Assembly: GCA_048887165.1 (NCBI GenBank)
Contig: JBHLJZ010000005.1
Span: forward strand, 1 to 64,000
DNA length: 64,000 bases
DNA from: SOKP01 sp048887165
Lineage (GTDB): Archaea; Asgardarchaeota; Lokiarchaeia; Sigyniarchaeales; SOKP01
Direction: 5' to 3'
The notes under the pieces are model-generated. The model saw only the letters and a program-made list of their open reading frames with translations. It was not told the origin of the DNA and searched no databases. Positions 36,827-45,191 of this stretch are shown piece by piece (the first letter of the stretch is position 1; the number at the start of each line of letters is the position of its first letter). A program made the translations under genes and the position numbers.

Positions 36827-37543
36827 TTATAACATATTCAATAATTCTTCCTTTTCTTCTAAACTTAACAATTTAAATTTAGCATCCTCTTTCAATATAA
36901 AGGCTACATCACATGAATTTTTACTTAAATTATCACCCATTAATTCTTTTAATGTCCTTAATGGCAACAATTTTAGTTCTTCATCGCTTATATCTTCTTT
37001 ATAGTTTTCTTCAAGAAAAGCTCTAGCTTCTGTTGCTCCTGATCCAATAGCAAAAGCTCTATACCCCCATAAAGCTCCACTCGGATCAGTTAAAAACAAG
37101 GAAGCTTTACCATCTGAATCTATTCCAGCGATGAGAAGACTCACTCCAAAAGGTCTAACACCAGCATTTTGAGTAAATAATTGTAGATATTCACAAATAT
37201 TTAAAGTGCTGTCTTTTACAGATATTTTTTCATCATAGTTAAGCAAATTAACTTGTGCTTGAACTCTAGCTCTTTCAACTAGAACACGAGCGTCAGCAGT
37301 GAGTCCAGCAATAGCCACACCAACATGGTCGTCAATCTTAAAAATCTTTTCTGAACCAATAACTTCTTGAAGTTCAGAGCTCTTTTTTTCGACGGCAAAC
37401 ACAACAGAATCATTATTTCTACAAACAATAGCCGTCGTACCTCTACGAACCGCTTCAATTGCATATTCTACTTGAAATAGACGTCCTTCTGGTGAAAATT
37501 GGGTTATTGCCATATCATAACCTCTTCCTGCTTGCTGGAACAT
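36827..37543 (-). CDS. psmA: Proteasome subunit alpha
   Basis: Alpha subunits form the outer rings and gate of the 20S proteasome. The N-terminus MFQQAGRGYDMAITQFSPEG and GRLFQVEYAIEAVRRGTTAI match the alpha signature, including the gate Tyr-Asp. AIAGLTADARVLVERARVQA and GWRAF-like YRAFAIGSGATEARAFLEE are also conserved. The last three residues are LNML, not the usual HbYX-receiving pocket residues, which lie inside the ring. It heads the psmA-sbds-rrp4-rrp41-rrp42 unit. The beta subunit is not in the window. Confidence 0.96.
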   Translation of the reverse strand: MFQQAGRGYDMAITQFSPEGRLFQVEYAIEAVRRGTTAIVCRNNDSVVFAVEKKSSELQEVIGSEKIFKIDDHVGVAIAGLTADARVLVERARVQAQVNLLNYDEKISVKDSTLNICEYLQLFTQNAGVRPFGVSLLIAGIDSDGKASLFLTDPSGALWGYRAFAIGSGATEARAFLEENYKEDISDEELKLLPLRTLKELMGDNLSKNSCDVAFILKEDAKFKLLSLEEKEELLNML

Positions 37544-37709
37544 GATAATTCTCCTTGCGAAATTTTTAATTAATATTTATTTACATTATTTTTTTTCTGA
37601 TTAAAAAGAAGTAATAAATAATGAAATATATATTTTTTTTTAATATTTCAAAAAGTTCAGTCAAACAAAATTATATAATAACTCTAAAAAATGCATTAAT
37701 ATTTAATGA

Positions 37710-38081
37710 TTAACTCCATGCTACTTTGTTTATAAAAATTGACCATTCCAAAATTATCATCCCTTCATCTCTTGTGTGAGCAACGAGATAATCTCCTTCT
37801 TTAGTAATAGATCCTACTATATTCCCTTTCCCACCAACTATGTTTTTAGCGGCTAGTTGAATATCATCATTTTTTAAAATGGCATATCTACGATTTTGGA
37901 AAGTAAGAGCTGATTCTTTTTGCTTCCATGCATTAAGAATAGCTTTAGCTTCGTCGGTTGTTAAAGGAAAATCTTCGGATTTATATATGATGTCTCCTTC
38001 ACTATTTAATAAAAAAACTTCTTCTACTCCTTCAAATTCCCTTAATTGTTCAACTAGATAATAAAATCTTTTTTCTTCCAT
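37710..38081 (-). CDS. Roadblock/LC7-like small protein
   Basis: The 123-residue alpha-beta protein follows the roadblock plan: helix (FYYLVEQLREF), a strand pair (GVEEVFLLNSEGDIIYKSED), helix (TTDEAKAILNAWKQK), further strands (NRRYAILKNDDIQLAAKNIV) and GDYLVAHTRDEGMIILEW. Such proteins regulate small GTPases, and are numerous in Asgard archaea. No GTPase gene is adjacent; psmA lies 166 nt away. A longin or profilin-like fold is a second possibility. Confidence 0.6.
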   Translation of the reverse strand: MEEKRFYYLVEQLREFEGVEEVFLLNSEGDIIYKSEDFPLTTDEAKAILNAWKQKESALTFQNRRYAILKNDDIQLAAKNIVGGKGNIVGSITKEGDYLVAHTRDEGMIILEWSIFINKVAWS

Positions 38082-38258
38082 TCTTTTAACCTTAATTCTT
38101 CGAAAATATTTTGATCTTTACTCTAAAATGAAAATTTTTAAATTTAAATCTTTTTAGAACGAAAAATATGTTAAACTCTTAAGAAAGGAAAAAATATTTT
38201 ACTAAAAACTTATTATCTATCATATTAAGTTAAATGCGGGTTAAATATTGAGAATTTT

Positions 38259-39044
38259 ATGCCACAAAAAATAATTCCTTATGATAAAATTTATAATATC
38301 GATACCGAGAAAGATAAAATTAGTATTTTTTCAAGATATTATAAATACTTAAACGAAACTGTTCAAGGTTTTCCTAATACGAAAATAAGTATCAAAAAAA
38401 TGAGAGATTATGATAAAAGGTTTGAAATAACGATAAATGGTCCTGAGGAAATCTTTGTTACCAATATTTTAAAGAAGGAGATAGGATTAATTAATCAGTT
38501 TGACCATATTCGAGAGGGAAATACATATAAGGGAACTATTGTGGATGTTGGAAAGGTAGGTTTTGGAGTTTTTGTAGATTGCGCAATATTTAATCCTGAA
38601 TCAGAGGTTTTAATTCCCCTACACACCCTTAGAGAACAACTATGTAATGGAAAAAATAAATCATTGAGAGAAATTCTAAAAGTATATGATTTAATAGAAA
38701 ATTTTCCTCTTTATATTAATATAGTATCAATTGATCGTAAGAAAATGCAAATAGAAGGGAAGATAGCTGATAAAACAATTAAATTTTTTGAACATATATT
38801 AGAGGAAAATTTAGAAGCGGTTTTGGTTACAGGCGAAACAAAAGCTCAATTTAAAAAAGCATTAGTTAAAACAGGACATTTTCGTGATATTGTCTCAATT
38901 GAAAGGTTTGGATTTTTAGAAAATATTGTTATTCTTAAACAAGATACAAATGCTCCGGGAATTATTGCTGATATAGGAAAACATTTAAGAGGATGCAAAA
39001 TAAGTGCTCTTAGACCTGAGAGAATTAGAAGATTTTTTGAATAA
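38259..39044 (+). CDS. DUF2110-like archaeal protein with S1-like fold
   Basis: The protein has 261 residues. A central barrel-like segment (GNTYKGTIVDVGKVGFGVFV, about residues 86-105) resembles an S1/OB RNA-binding domain, and the C-terminal part ends in GIIADIGKHLRGCKISALRP, as in the uncharacterised archaeal family DUF2110. The function is unknown, with RNA binding suggested. Its stop is 9 nt from the CCA end of a convergent tRNA-Val, so the transcripts may collide or share termination. Confidence 0.7.
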   Translation: MPQKIIPYDKIYNIDTEKDKISIFSRYYKYLNETVQGFPNTKISIKKMRDYDKRFEITINGPEEIFVTNILKKEIGLINQFDHIREGNTYKGTIVDVGKVGFGVFVDCAIFNPESEVLIPLHTLREQLCNGKNKSLREILKVYDLIENFPLYINIVSIDRKKMQIEGKIADKTIKFFEHILEENLEAVLVTGETKAQFKKALVKTGHFRDIVSIERFGFLENIVILKQDTNAPGIIADIGKHLRGCKISALRPERIRRFFE

Positions 39045-39052
39045 AAAATGTA

Positions 39053-39128
39053 TGGTGGGCCCAGGGAGGATCGAACTCCCGACCTTCTCGGTGTAAGCGA
39101 GACGTCATCACCACTAGACCATGGGCCC
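39053..39128 (-). tRNA. tRNA-Val(UAC), with encoded CCA
   Basis: The minus strand folds as a cloverleaf. The acceptor GGGCCCA (39128-39122) pairs with TGGGCCC, and the anticodon stem is TCTCG/CGAGA with loop CTTACAC. The anticodon TAC is at 39093-39095, and the T arm is GGGAG-TTCGATC-CTCCC. After the A discriminator comes CCA, so the CCA end is encoded. No intron is present. Confidence 0.95.
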
Positions 39129-39153
39129 TTATTATTCCTAGTGATAAGTTATA

Positions 39154-39256
39154 CGCTCAGGGTGGGATTTGAACCCACGGATCCATCGGACACCGGTTTA
39201 GCAGACCGGCGCTTTTGGCGCGTTCTTTGCGCTCTACCAGGCTAAGCGACCTGAGC
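39154..39256 (-). tRNA. tRNA-Ser(GCU) with a 20-nt insertion near position 26
   Basis: The acceptor GCTCAGG (39256-39250) pairs with CCTGAGC (39161-39155), with G as discriminator, as in archaeal serine tRNAs. The D stem is GCTT/GAGC. The anticodon stem CCGGT/ACCGG encloses CTGCTAA, anticodon GCT at 39200-39202. The variable arm is long (class II), and the T arm is GTGGG-TTCAAAT-CCCAC. Between GAGC and CCGGT there are 21 nt where one is expected, so about 20 nt (39211-39230) look like an intron. Removal leaves 83 nt, normal for tRNA-Ser. Confidence 0.85.
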
Positions 39257-39396
39257 TTGATTTTTTATAATTATAAAATCTATATTTTGAATATAAAAAT
39301 TCAAAATTTTAATACTTTTTTATGCCTATTATTAGAATAAGAATTGGTGGAAAAAAAAATAAATTTTATTTTTTAAATTAAAACTTGATTAACTTT

Positions 39397-40578
39397 TCAT
39401 TTTCTAGTCTTTATCTTTTTTCGAATGATCGATTCTAAATACCACCAAAAGATTCCAGCAGGAACACAAATTATCAAATTGATTATTAAATGTCCAAAGC
39501 ATGCTGCTGGATCTCCTGTAGATATGCCCAAAATACTTGCGCAGTAATGATTACCATAGAGATACTTAGCAATTCCTAAATAAAAAATTTGCGTTAGTAA
39601 AATATGATACGTTGATTTACCAATAACTGAAATTCCTTTTGCTATTAAATTATCCGATTTTTTAGGCAATAATTTCAGAGCAACTAGGAAAAGGAAAGCA
39701 GAATATGGAAACACGAATAAATTATAATCGCCCCTAATAAATTGAATCCTAAAATCAAAGAATTGATAATTTATTAGATAAATTAAGCTTAATGGAAATA
39801 AAACAAACATGAAAAGATTTTGTTTGGCGAAAATATTAGGATTTCTTGAAAACCACATTCCTAAAGCAACAGCTGTTATCATAAATAAGATATTCGTTAC
39901 GATAAATATATAAGCCTCAAATGCTTCCCAAGATGGAAAAGGAGGTGTTCCTATAAAGAAGAAAATATACAATTGGATTACAATTTCAAGAACATAACAT
40001 AACAATAATGTTAATCCAGCCCATATAAGTTTACCACAAAATCCTTTATAAAGCAAAGGCAATATAATAATTGCACTAAAGATAACAGGTAAAAACCAAA
40101 TTCCAGGACCATAGAATGGCAGAATACCTATTATAAGATGAATAAATCGAAATCTATTATAAAGCCCATCAGGATCCCAAGTTTGCGAAAAATACATAAG
40201 TTCAAAGTCAAAGTCATAAAGTATTAGTCCAATAATAGTAGAAACTAAGTATATAACTAGATAAGGAAAAATGAAGCGCCAAAATTTTCGTTTCCAATAA
40301 CTCCAAGAATAAAATTGCTTTAATGATGTTTGCCCTCTACTTTTATATGAATAGCCCAGATTAAATCCCATTATTACTAAAAACACAGGGATTGAAATCC
40401 GTTCCCATAAAGCGACTCCTATATCGCCTTTAATACTCCATGGAATAGTGTGATCAAATATTACTAAGAAAATCATTAGTGCTTTTAAAAAGTCAATTTG
40501 GAATAAATTCCGATCTTCTGATTTTCCTAATGATTCCTCAACAAAAGTCGTAGTTTCATTCAATATGCTCACTTTCAT
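39397..40578 (-). CDS. Acyltransferase family 3 membrane protein
   Basis: This 393-residue protein has about ten hydrophobic segments. The first carries IDFLKALMIFLVIFDHTIPW (about residues 28-47) with the conserved His of OafA-type acyltransferases, followed by RISIPVFLVIMGFNLGYS and an Arg-rich loop. Such enzymes acylate cell-surface sugars or lipids. It lies alone between the tRNA-Ser(GCU) gene and a JAB-like gene, with a minus-strand ATG at 40578. The substrate is unknown. Confidence 0.82.
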   Translation of the reverse strand: MKVSILNETTTFVEESLGKSEDRNLFQIDFLKALMIFLVIFDHTIPWSIKGDIGVALWERISIPVFLVIMGFNLGYSYKSRGQTSLKQFYSWSYWKRKFWRFIFPYLVIYLVSTIIGLILYDFDFELMYFSQTWDPDGLYNRFRFIHLIIGILPFYGPGIWFLPVIFSAIIILPLLYKGFCGKLIWAGLTLLLCYVLEIVIQLYIFFFIGTPPFPSWEAFEAYIFIVTNILFMITAVALGMWFSRNPNIFAKQNLFMFVLFPLSLIYLINYQFFDFRIQFIRGDYNLFVFPYSAFLFLVALKLLPKKSDNLIAKGISVIGKSTYHILLTQIFYLGIAKYLYGNHYCASILGISTGDPAACFGHLIINLIICVPAGIFWWYLESIIRKKIKTRK

Positions 40579-40735
40579 ATAAATTAGATTTTTAATTAAA
40601 ATTAAGAATTTTAATTTTAATCAAAATTAATTCAACTTTTTAATTTTACTTATAAAATGAAATTGTTTTACAGATTTGTATGGATTAGTATATAAAATTG
40701 ATTGCATAAAAATAAAAAGAGAAAAAATACTCAAT

Positions 40736-41218
40736 TTATTCAGAAATTATTTCAAATACCATTTTCTCGATGATCGGCTTTTTTGTATATCTCTTGTCAT
40801 AATACCAGCCGACTAAATGTGGTTGTAGTTCTTTGTCTGGAAGGTTTGGAATAACTATGATCATAACACCATTAGAAAGATACTTTAATATTCTCTTATC
40901 TATTTGATGGAGTTTTTCATTACCAGAGGGATGTGAATGCCACTGCCAAACAATATCAACTCCCATTTCTTGTTTAAATTTCCGCATATTGTATATTTTT
41001 GACTTTTTATAGCGCATCCAACTCCTTGGTTTTACATGAGCTTTAGTTCTTCTTAGATCTGGATTCATTATAAATTTATTAACTATACCGAAGTTTTCTT
41101 TACGATCTGCAAATAGCCATCCATGTATAATATAAGGATACTCTTCGGCAGCTTTTTGAGTAATCTCATTAAAAATACGGTCGGGTATCAAATATCTAAA
41201 ATCCTTGGCTGTGCTCAA
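40736..41218 (-). CDS. JAB/MPN-domain protein, catalytic glutamate not seen
   Basis: The 160-residue protein has the zinc-binding motif HSHPSGNEKLHQID (about residues 94-107), i.e. HxH with Asp 11 residues after the second His, as in JAMM deubiquitinases. The upstream Glu (E-x-x-G in Rpn11-like proteins) seems to be replaced: the matching stretch reads YIIHGWLF. Zinc binding without peptidase activity, or use of another acid, is possible. It is not next to a ubiquitin-like or E1/E2 gene here. Confidence 0.7.
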   Translation of the reverse strand: MSTAKDFRYLIPDRIFNEITQKAAEEYPYIIHGWLFADRKENFGIVNKFIMNPDLRRTKAHVKPRSWMRYKKSKIYNMRKFKQEMGVDIVWQWHSHPSGNEKLHQIDKRILKYLSNGVMIIVIPNLPDKELQPHLVGWYYDKRYTKKPIIEKMVFEIISE

Positions 41219-41389
41219 TATAATTCTACCTCAAGTATGAACCAATGAAAGATAAAATTTATATTTTTCTTTAAATAGATTATTAGCTTTATTAAATTAC
41301 AAGGGCGAATAAAAAAAGATTTATTTTAGTTAATATACTCTATTTTAATACCCATAATTTATATCAATAATAATCGCACTTTTAACAAC

Positions 41390-41494
41390 GCAGACGTAGC
41401 CTAGCTGGTAAGACGCCGGCCTTGAGAGCTTCATGATCTGAACAAGTTAGCCGGTGCGCGTGAGCGCTCGGGGGTTCGAGTCCCTCCGTCTGCG
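41390..41494 (+). tRNA. tRNA-Ser(UGA) with a 22-nt bulge-helix-bulge intron
   Basis: The acceptor GCAGACG pairs with CGTCTGC, with discriminator G. The anticodon stem CCGGC (41416-41420) pairs with GCCGG (41450-41454). The loop is interrupted at 37/38 by 22 nt (41427-41448). CTTG (41421-41424) pairs with CAAG (41443-41446) as the central 4-bp helix, with 3-nt bulges AGA and TTA on either side, a canonical motif. Splicing gives loop CTTGAGA and anticodon TGA (41423-41425). The long variable arm agrees with serine. No CCA is encoded. Confidence 0.92.
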
Positions 41495-41527
41495 CTTGTT
41501 TTTAGAATTAAAAGTATAAAACATTAT

Positions 41528-41601
41528 GGGCTATTGGCGCAGGCAGGTAGCGCAACCGGCTCTTAACCGGCAGGTCGGGGGTTCGAATCCCTCATAGCCC
41601 G
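41528..41601 (+). tRNA. tRNA-Lys(CUU)
   Basis: The acceptor GGGCTAT pairs with ATAGCCC, the D stem is GCGC/GCGC, and the anticodon stem ACCGG/CCGGC (one A-C mismatch at the top) encloses CTCTTAA with anticodon CTT at 41562-41564. The T arm is GGGGG-TTCGAAT-CCCTC. No intron and no encoded CCA. It lies 33 nt downstream of tRNA-Ser(UGA) and is probably co-transcribed with it. Confidence 0.93.
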
Positions 41602-41623
41602 CTATAGTTCTTAAGTAGAAAAT

Positions 41624-42586
41624 TTATAAATATTTAAATATTATCTCAAAATCGGAAAAATCAAATGGCTTTAAAATGTAACCGTCTGCTAATGTTTCTT
41701 CCAAATGTCTCTTAACCTCAGAGCCAGGTATTGCTGTAAGTAAAAATACAGGAATATTCTTCGTTCTAGAATCAGATTTTATCATCTTACATATTTCATA
41801 TCCATTATAATCAGGTAATATGATATCTAATAAAATTATTTTAGGGTTATTATTTCTTAGTTCTTCCAAACCTTTCGATCCGCTAACAAAGCCCTGACAA
41901 CTATATCCTTTACTTTCAAAATAACTGGTTAGCAACCGGATTGTTGCTAAATCATCCTCAATTAGAAGTATATCATACTGAGAGCTTTCAATTTTTATAT
42001 CATCTAAGATATTTACAATTTTATTCTCAAGCAGGATTGATTGATCAAAAATATTCTGAATAGTTGCTAAAATATCATCATCTAAAGAATCCTTATAATT
42101 CTCAAGTAATAGCTGTGAGAATCCTTTTATCGATGTCAATGGTTCTTTTAATGCATGTGAAAGATTACTTAGGACTTGGTTATCTAAAAAATCTAGTTTA
42201 TCTCCAATTATAGTGGATTTTTCATCGATAAAATAGTCAACCGCTTCACGTATTAATTTTGAAAATGTTTTATACTTATCTTTATTTCTATCAATAAAAT
42301 CTTGCCAGTCTATTTTTGTTTGTTCTTCAACATATAAGGAAATACGTTCCTTGTCGCGATCGTAGATCTTATCCCCCCTTAACCATTTTTTAAAAGCTTC
42401 AGTTACTTGATCTCGCCATACAGCATTTTTACCTGTTTCTTCTTCATATTGTTCCATTAATTTTTTAACTTTTTCGCTTTCTAAATTTAAACTTTCAATC
42501 TCTTCATCTGGTAGAAGTGGTTGACGATGAAAATCTTCGTTATTATTCCCTATATTCTTATCTTCATCGTTAGCTATGAATACCAC
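41624..42586 (-). CDS. RHH-like, DHp-like and receiver-domain protein (no kinase ATPase domain)
   Basis: The 320 residues show three modules. Residues about 80-125 (ERISLYVEEQTKIDWQDFID, then FSKLIREAVDYFIDEK) look like a ribbon-helix-helix domain. Residues about 138-198 look like the dimerisation/phosphoacceptor helix pair of histidine kinases, with H-box LSHALKEPLTSIKGFSQLL (His144). Residues 204-320 are a receiver with acidic pocket IEDD, phosphoacceptor Asp254 (IILLDIILPD) and Lys306 (ILKPF). No HATPase domain is present, so it may take phosphate from another kinase. It is a tandem paralogue of the next gene. Confidence 0.82.
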   Translation of the reverse strand: MVFIANDEDKNIGNNNEDFHRQPLLPDEEIESLNLESEKVKKLMEQYEEETGKNAVWRDQVTEAFKKWLRGDKIYDRDKERISLYVEEQTKIDWQDFIDRNKDKYKTFSKLIREAVDYFIDEKSTIIGDKLDFLDNQVLSNLSHALKEPLTSIKGFSQLLLENYKDSLDDDILATIQNIFDQSILLENKIVNILDDIKIESSQYDILLIEDDLATIRLLTSYFESKGYSCQGFVSGSKGLEELRNNNPKIILLDIILPDYNGYEICKMIKSDSRTKNIPVFLLTAIPGSEVKRHLEETLADGYILKPFDFSDFEIIFKYL

Positions 42587-42752
42587 CTAAATTTTTCATA
42601 ATATATTCATTGATTTTTTGATTTCAATTTTGTAAAAAATATTGATTATTACAAAAAAAAATAATTTTTTATCAATAATAATACTTTATATTTTTTTTGA
42701 TAACTTTTTTTAAAATCTTCTTTTTTAAAGTATGTAACAAAAATAGGAACTA

Positions 42753-43772
42753 CTATTTTTTGACTTTATTTAATATTTCGAAGATGATTTCAAAATCCGA
42801 AAAATTAAATGGTTTTAAAATATAGCCATCTGCTTTCGTTTCACCTAAATGTCTTTCGACTTCAGACCCAGATATTGCTGTTAAAAAATAGATTGGAATA
42901 TTTTGAAATTCCTTATCAGATTTGATGGTCTTACAAATATCATAACCACTCAAATCAGGTAATATGATATCTAATAAAATTACTTTAGGTTGAGCTCTTC
43001 CTAATTCTTCTAAACCTTTTGAGCCACTAACCACTCCTTTACAAGCAAAACCCTTACTCTCAAAATAACTAGTTATTAATCGGATAGTAGCAAGGTCATC
43101 CTCGATTAAAAGAATATCATACGCATGATTATGCATTTTGATGTTATCTAAAAAGTTAACAATTCTATTTTCAAGAAGATTACTTTGATCTAAAATATTC
43201 TTTAATTTGTCTTTAATATCTTCACTTAATTTATTCTTGTAACTATCATTCTCAAAAAGGAATTGAGAATAACCCTTTATTGAAGTTAAAGGTTCCTTTA
43301 AATCGTGTGAAATATCAGAAATACTTTTTTTATCCAATTTTGATAATCTACTAAGTGCCTTATCTGAATCGTCAATAAATGTTTTAACACTCTGCCTTAT
43401 CAGTTCTGAAAACGAAGGAAAATCATCCTTGTGTGTATTAATAAAATCTTGCCATTTATCTTTTGTTTCGTCAGAAACATACAGTGAGATTCTTTCTTTA
43501 TCTCGTGTATAAATTTTTTCACCCTTCAACCATTTTTTAAAGGCTTCGGTTATTTGATTACGCCAAATAGCGTATCCGCCCGTCTCTTTCTTATATAGTT
43601 CTTCTAATTTTTTTAATTTTTCACTTTTTAAATCTAATTTTTCGATTTCCTCATCCGTTAAAGAAGGTCTCTCGAAAAATTTTTTTGAATCCCCATTTTC
43701 TGTCTTCTCTTTTTTATCCTTTGAGTCTTTCTCATCATCCTGTATATCTTTAGTTTCTTTAACTATCGGCAT
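42753..43772 (-). CDS. RHH-like, DHp-like and receiver-domain protein, tandem paralogue
   Basis: The 339 residues match the neighbouring 320-residue protein over most of their length (shared KERISLYV, EPLTSIKG, LLIEDDLATIRL and SGSKGLEEL). The N-terminus is longer, charged and disordered-looking (residues 1-40, many Lys and Asp). The H-box is closer to the consensus, ISHDLKEPLTSIKGYSQFL (His156); the receiver Asp is Asp268. It also lacks an ATPase domain. The two genes are 166 nt apart on the same strand, consistent with duplication. Confidence 0.82.
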   Translation of the reverse strand: MPIVKETKDIQDDEKDSKDKKEKTENGDSKKFFERPSLTDEEIEKLDLKSEKLKKLEELYKKETGGYAIWRNQITEAFKKWLKGEKIYTRDKERISLYVSDETKDKWQDFINTHKDDFPSFSELIRQSVKTFIDDSDKALSRLSKLDKKSISDISHDLKEPLTSIKGYSQFLFENDSYKNKLSEDIKDKLKNILDQSNLLENRIVNFLDNIKMHNHAYDILLIEDDLATIRLITSYFESKGFACKGVVSGSKGLEELGRAQPKVILLDIILPDLSGYDICKTIKSDKEFQNIPIYFLTAISGSEVERHLGETKADGYILKPFNFSDFEIIFEILNKVKK

Positions 43773-44269
43773 TTCACCTTTGTAAAAAATATATTAAAGA
43801 TTACCCTTTTTACCACAAATTAATAATTATTTTTGAAAAATATTTCAAAAAAAAAATAATAGTAAGATTATTTAATTCTATCTAATTCTAAAACTGTTTT
43901 TTACATCTATAACAACAAATTAATTCTGAATAATTCCAATAAAAATTTACATTAAGTAATGTTATTTTGTCGTGTGAAAAAAAAGAGAATTTTTTACATT
44001 AAAATTAGTTAAAAACTGATTAGATTGGAGATATACCTATGTGATATATCTATTTTTTAAAGAATTTATATACAATTTTAGTCATAAAAATTTTGATATT
44101 CATGAACGATCATTTGTGATAACAAAAAGATTTATATATGATTTTATGCTAAAATATAGTAACCAAAAAAAAGTTGTGTGTACAAAATAATATTTTTTAT
44201 GTTCAAAAAATTCCCGTGAAAAAAAATATTTTGTATCTAATTTATGGTTATGGTTGAGGTATTTATAAT
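43773..44269. promoter_or_regulatory. Divergent regulatory region between a receiver protein and TFB
   Basis: No gene is seen in these 497 nt. A palindrome ACATTA-AG-TAATGT lies at 43949-43962. An inverted repeat AGATATA/TATATCT with a 9-nt spacer spans 44029-44051, just upstream of TTTATATA at 44065-44072. A second TATA-like TTTATATAT is at 44131-44139, about 130 nt before the TFB start. A long leader or two start sites for tfb are therefore possible. Confidence 0.45.
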
Positions 44270-45160
44270 ATGGTTGTTGAAATAGATGTTACACAAAATT
44301 TTTGCCCTGAATGTGGTGGTTCCACAATATCTATTGAAGAAAGGGGAGAAACTGTTTGTCAAGCATGTGGATTAGTTGTTGGAGAGAGAGGGTTAGATAT
44401 TACCCATAGTGGAATCAGGGCATATTCAAAACATGAAAAAGACAAAAAGGAGAGAACAGGGTCTCCTATGTCAATTTTGATGCCTGATATTGGTTTAAGC
44501 ACAATAATCGATAGGACTAAAATAAAGAATCCTGATCTAAGACGTGCTGCAAAATGGAACACTCATTTATCCTGGGAAAAAAGAAATATGTTAATGGCGA
44601 TAACAGAATTGAAACGTATAGGAGGTAATTTAAATTTCCCGGAGAGAGTAAAGAAATCAGCTGTACGGCTTTATAAGGAAGTTTTTAAGAGACAGCTATT
44701 ACGAGGAAGATCTATAAATGGTATGGTAGCTGCATGTGCTTATTATGCGTGCAAAGACGAGAGAGTACCTGTTACACTTCAAGAAATTTTAGAAGAGGCA
44801 TCAATTAATGATAATATCGTAAAAAAATGCTACAAGATTCTTGTACGTGAGTTAAATTTAAAAATTTCTCATATTGATCCCGTATCATTGATTCCGCGAT
44901 ATTGTGCTGATTTGAATTTGGGAATTGAAGTCGAAAAAGAGGCTATGCGTGTTTTACAAAACTTTATTAACAAAACATCGATATCTGGCAAGGATCCTAA
45001 AGGATTATGTGCAGGAGCTATTTATTTAGTCGCTAAGATAAGAAATGTTAAAGTAAGCCAAAAAGATATTTCTAGTATTGTTGGAGTCACAGAAGTCACA
45101 TTGCGTTCAAGATATAAAGAATTATTAAAAAACATCAGTTTCAATTTTCGATTAGAATAA
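44270..45160 (+). CDS. tfb: Transcription initiation factor TFB
   Basis: TFB recognises the BRE and recruits RNA polymerase to TBP-bound promoters. The N-terminal zinc ribbon has CPECGG and CQACGLVVGERG (about residues 12-44). The B-finger/linker (RAYSKHEKDKKERTGSPMS) and two cyclin folds follow (INGMVAACAYYACKDERVPV and LCAGAIYLVAKIRNVKVSQK). The recognition helix near the end is VTEVTLRSRYKELL. The 296 residues are complete. A long upstream gap with inverted repeats suggests regulated expression, as often seen where several TFB paralogues exist. Confidence 0.94.
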   Translation: MVVEIDVTQNFCPECGGSTISIEERGETVCQACGLVVGERGLDITHSGIRAYSKHEKDKKERTGSPMSILMPDIGLSTIIDRTKIKNPDLRRAAKWNTHLSWEKRNMLMAITELKRIGGNLNFPERVKKSAVRLYKEVFKRQLLRGRSINGMVAACAYYACKDERVPVTLQEILEEASINDNIVKKCYKILVRELNLKISHIDPVSLIPRYCADLNLGIEVEKEAMRVLQNFINKTSISGKDPKGLCAGAIYLVAKIRNVKVSQKDISSIVGVTEVTLRSRYKELLKNISFNFRLE

Positions 45161-45191
45161 AACTACTTTTTGCTTACCTTTTTTTAAAGAG

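Noticed and set aside
39048..39245. Plus-strand 65-residue reading with REDRTPDLLGV and GFEPTDPS segments
   Set aside because: It is the antisense of tRNA-Val and tRNA-Ser. Such T-arm-derived peptides are a known annotation artefact.
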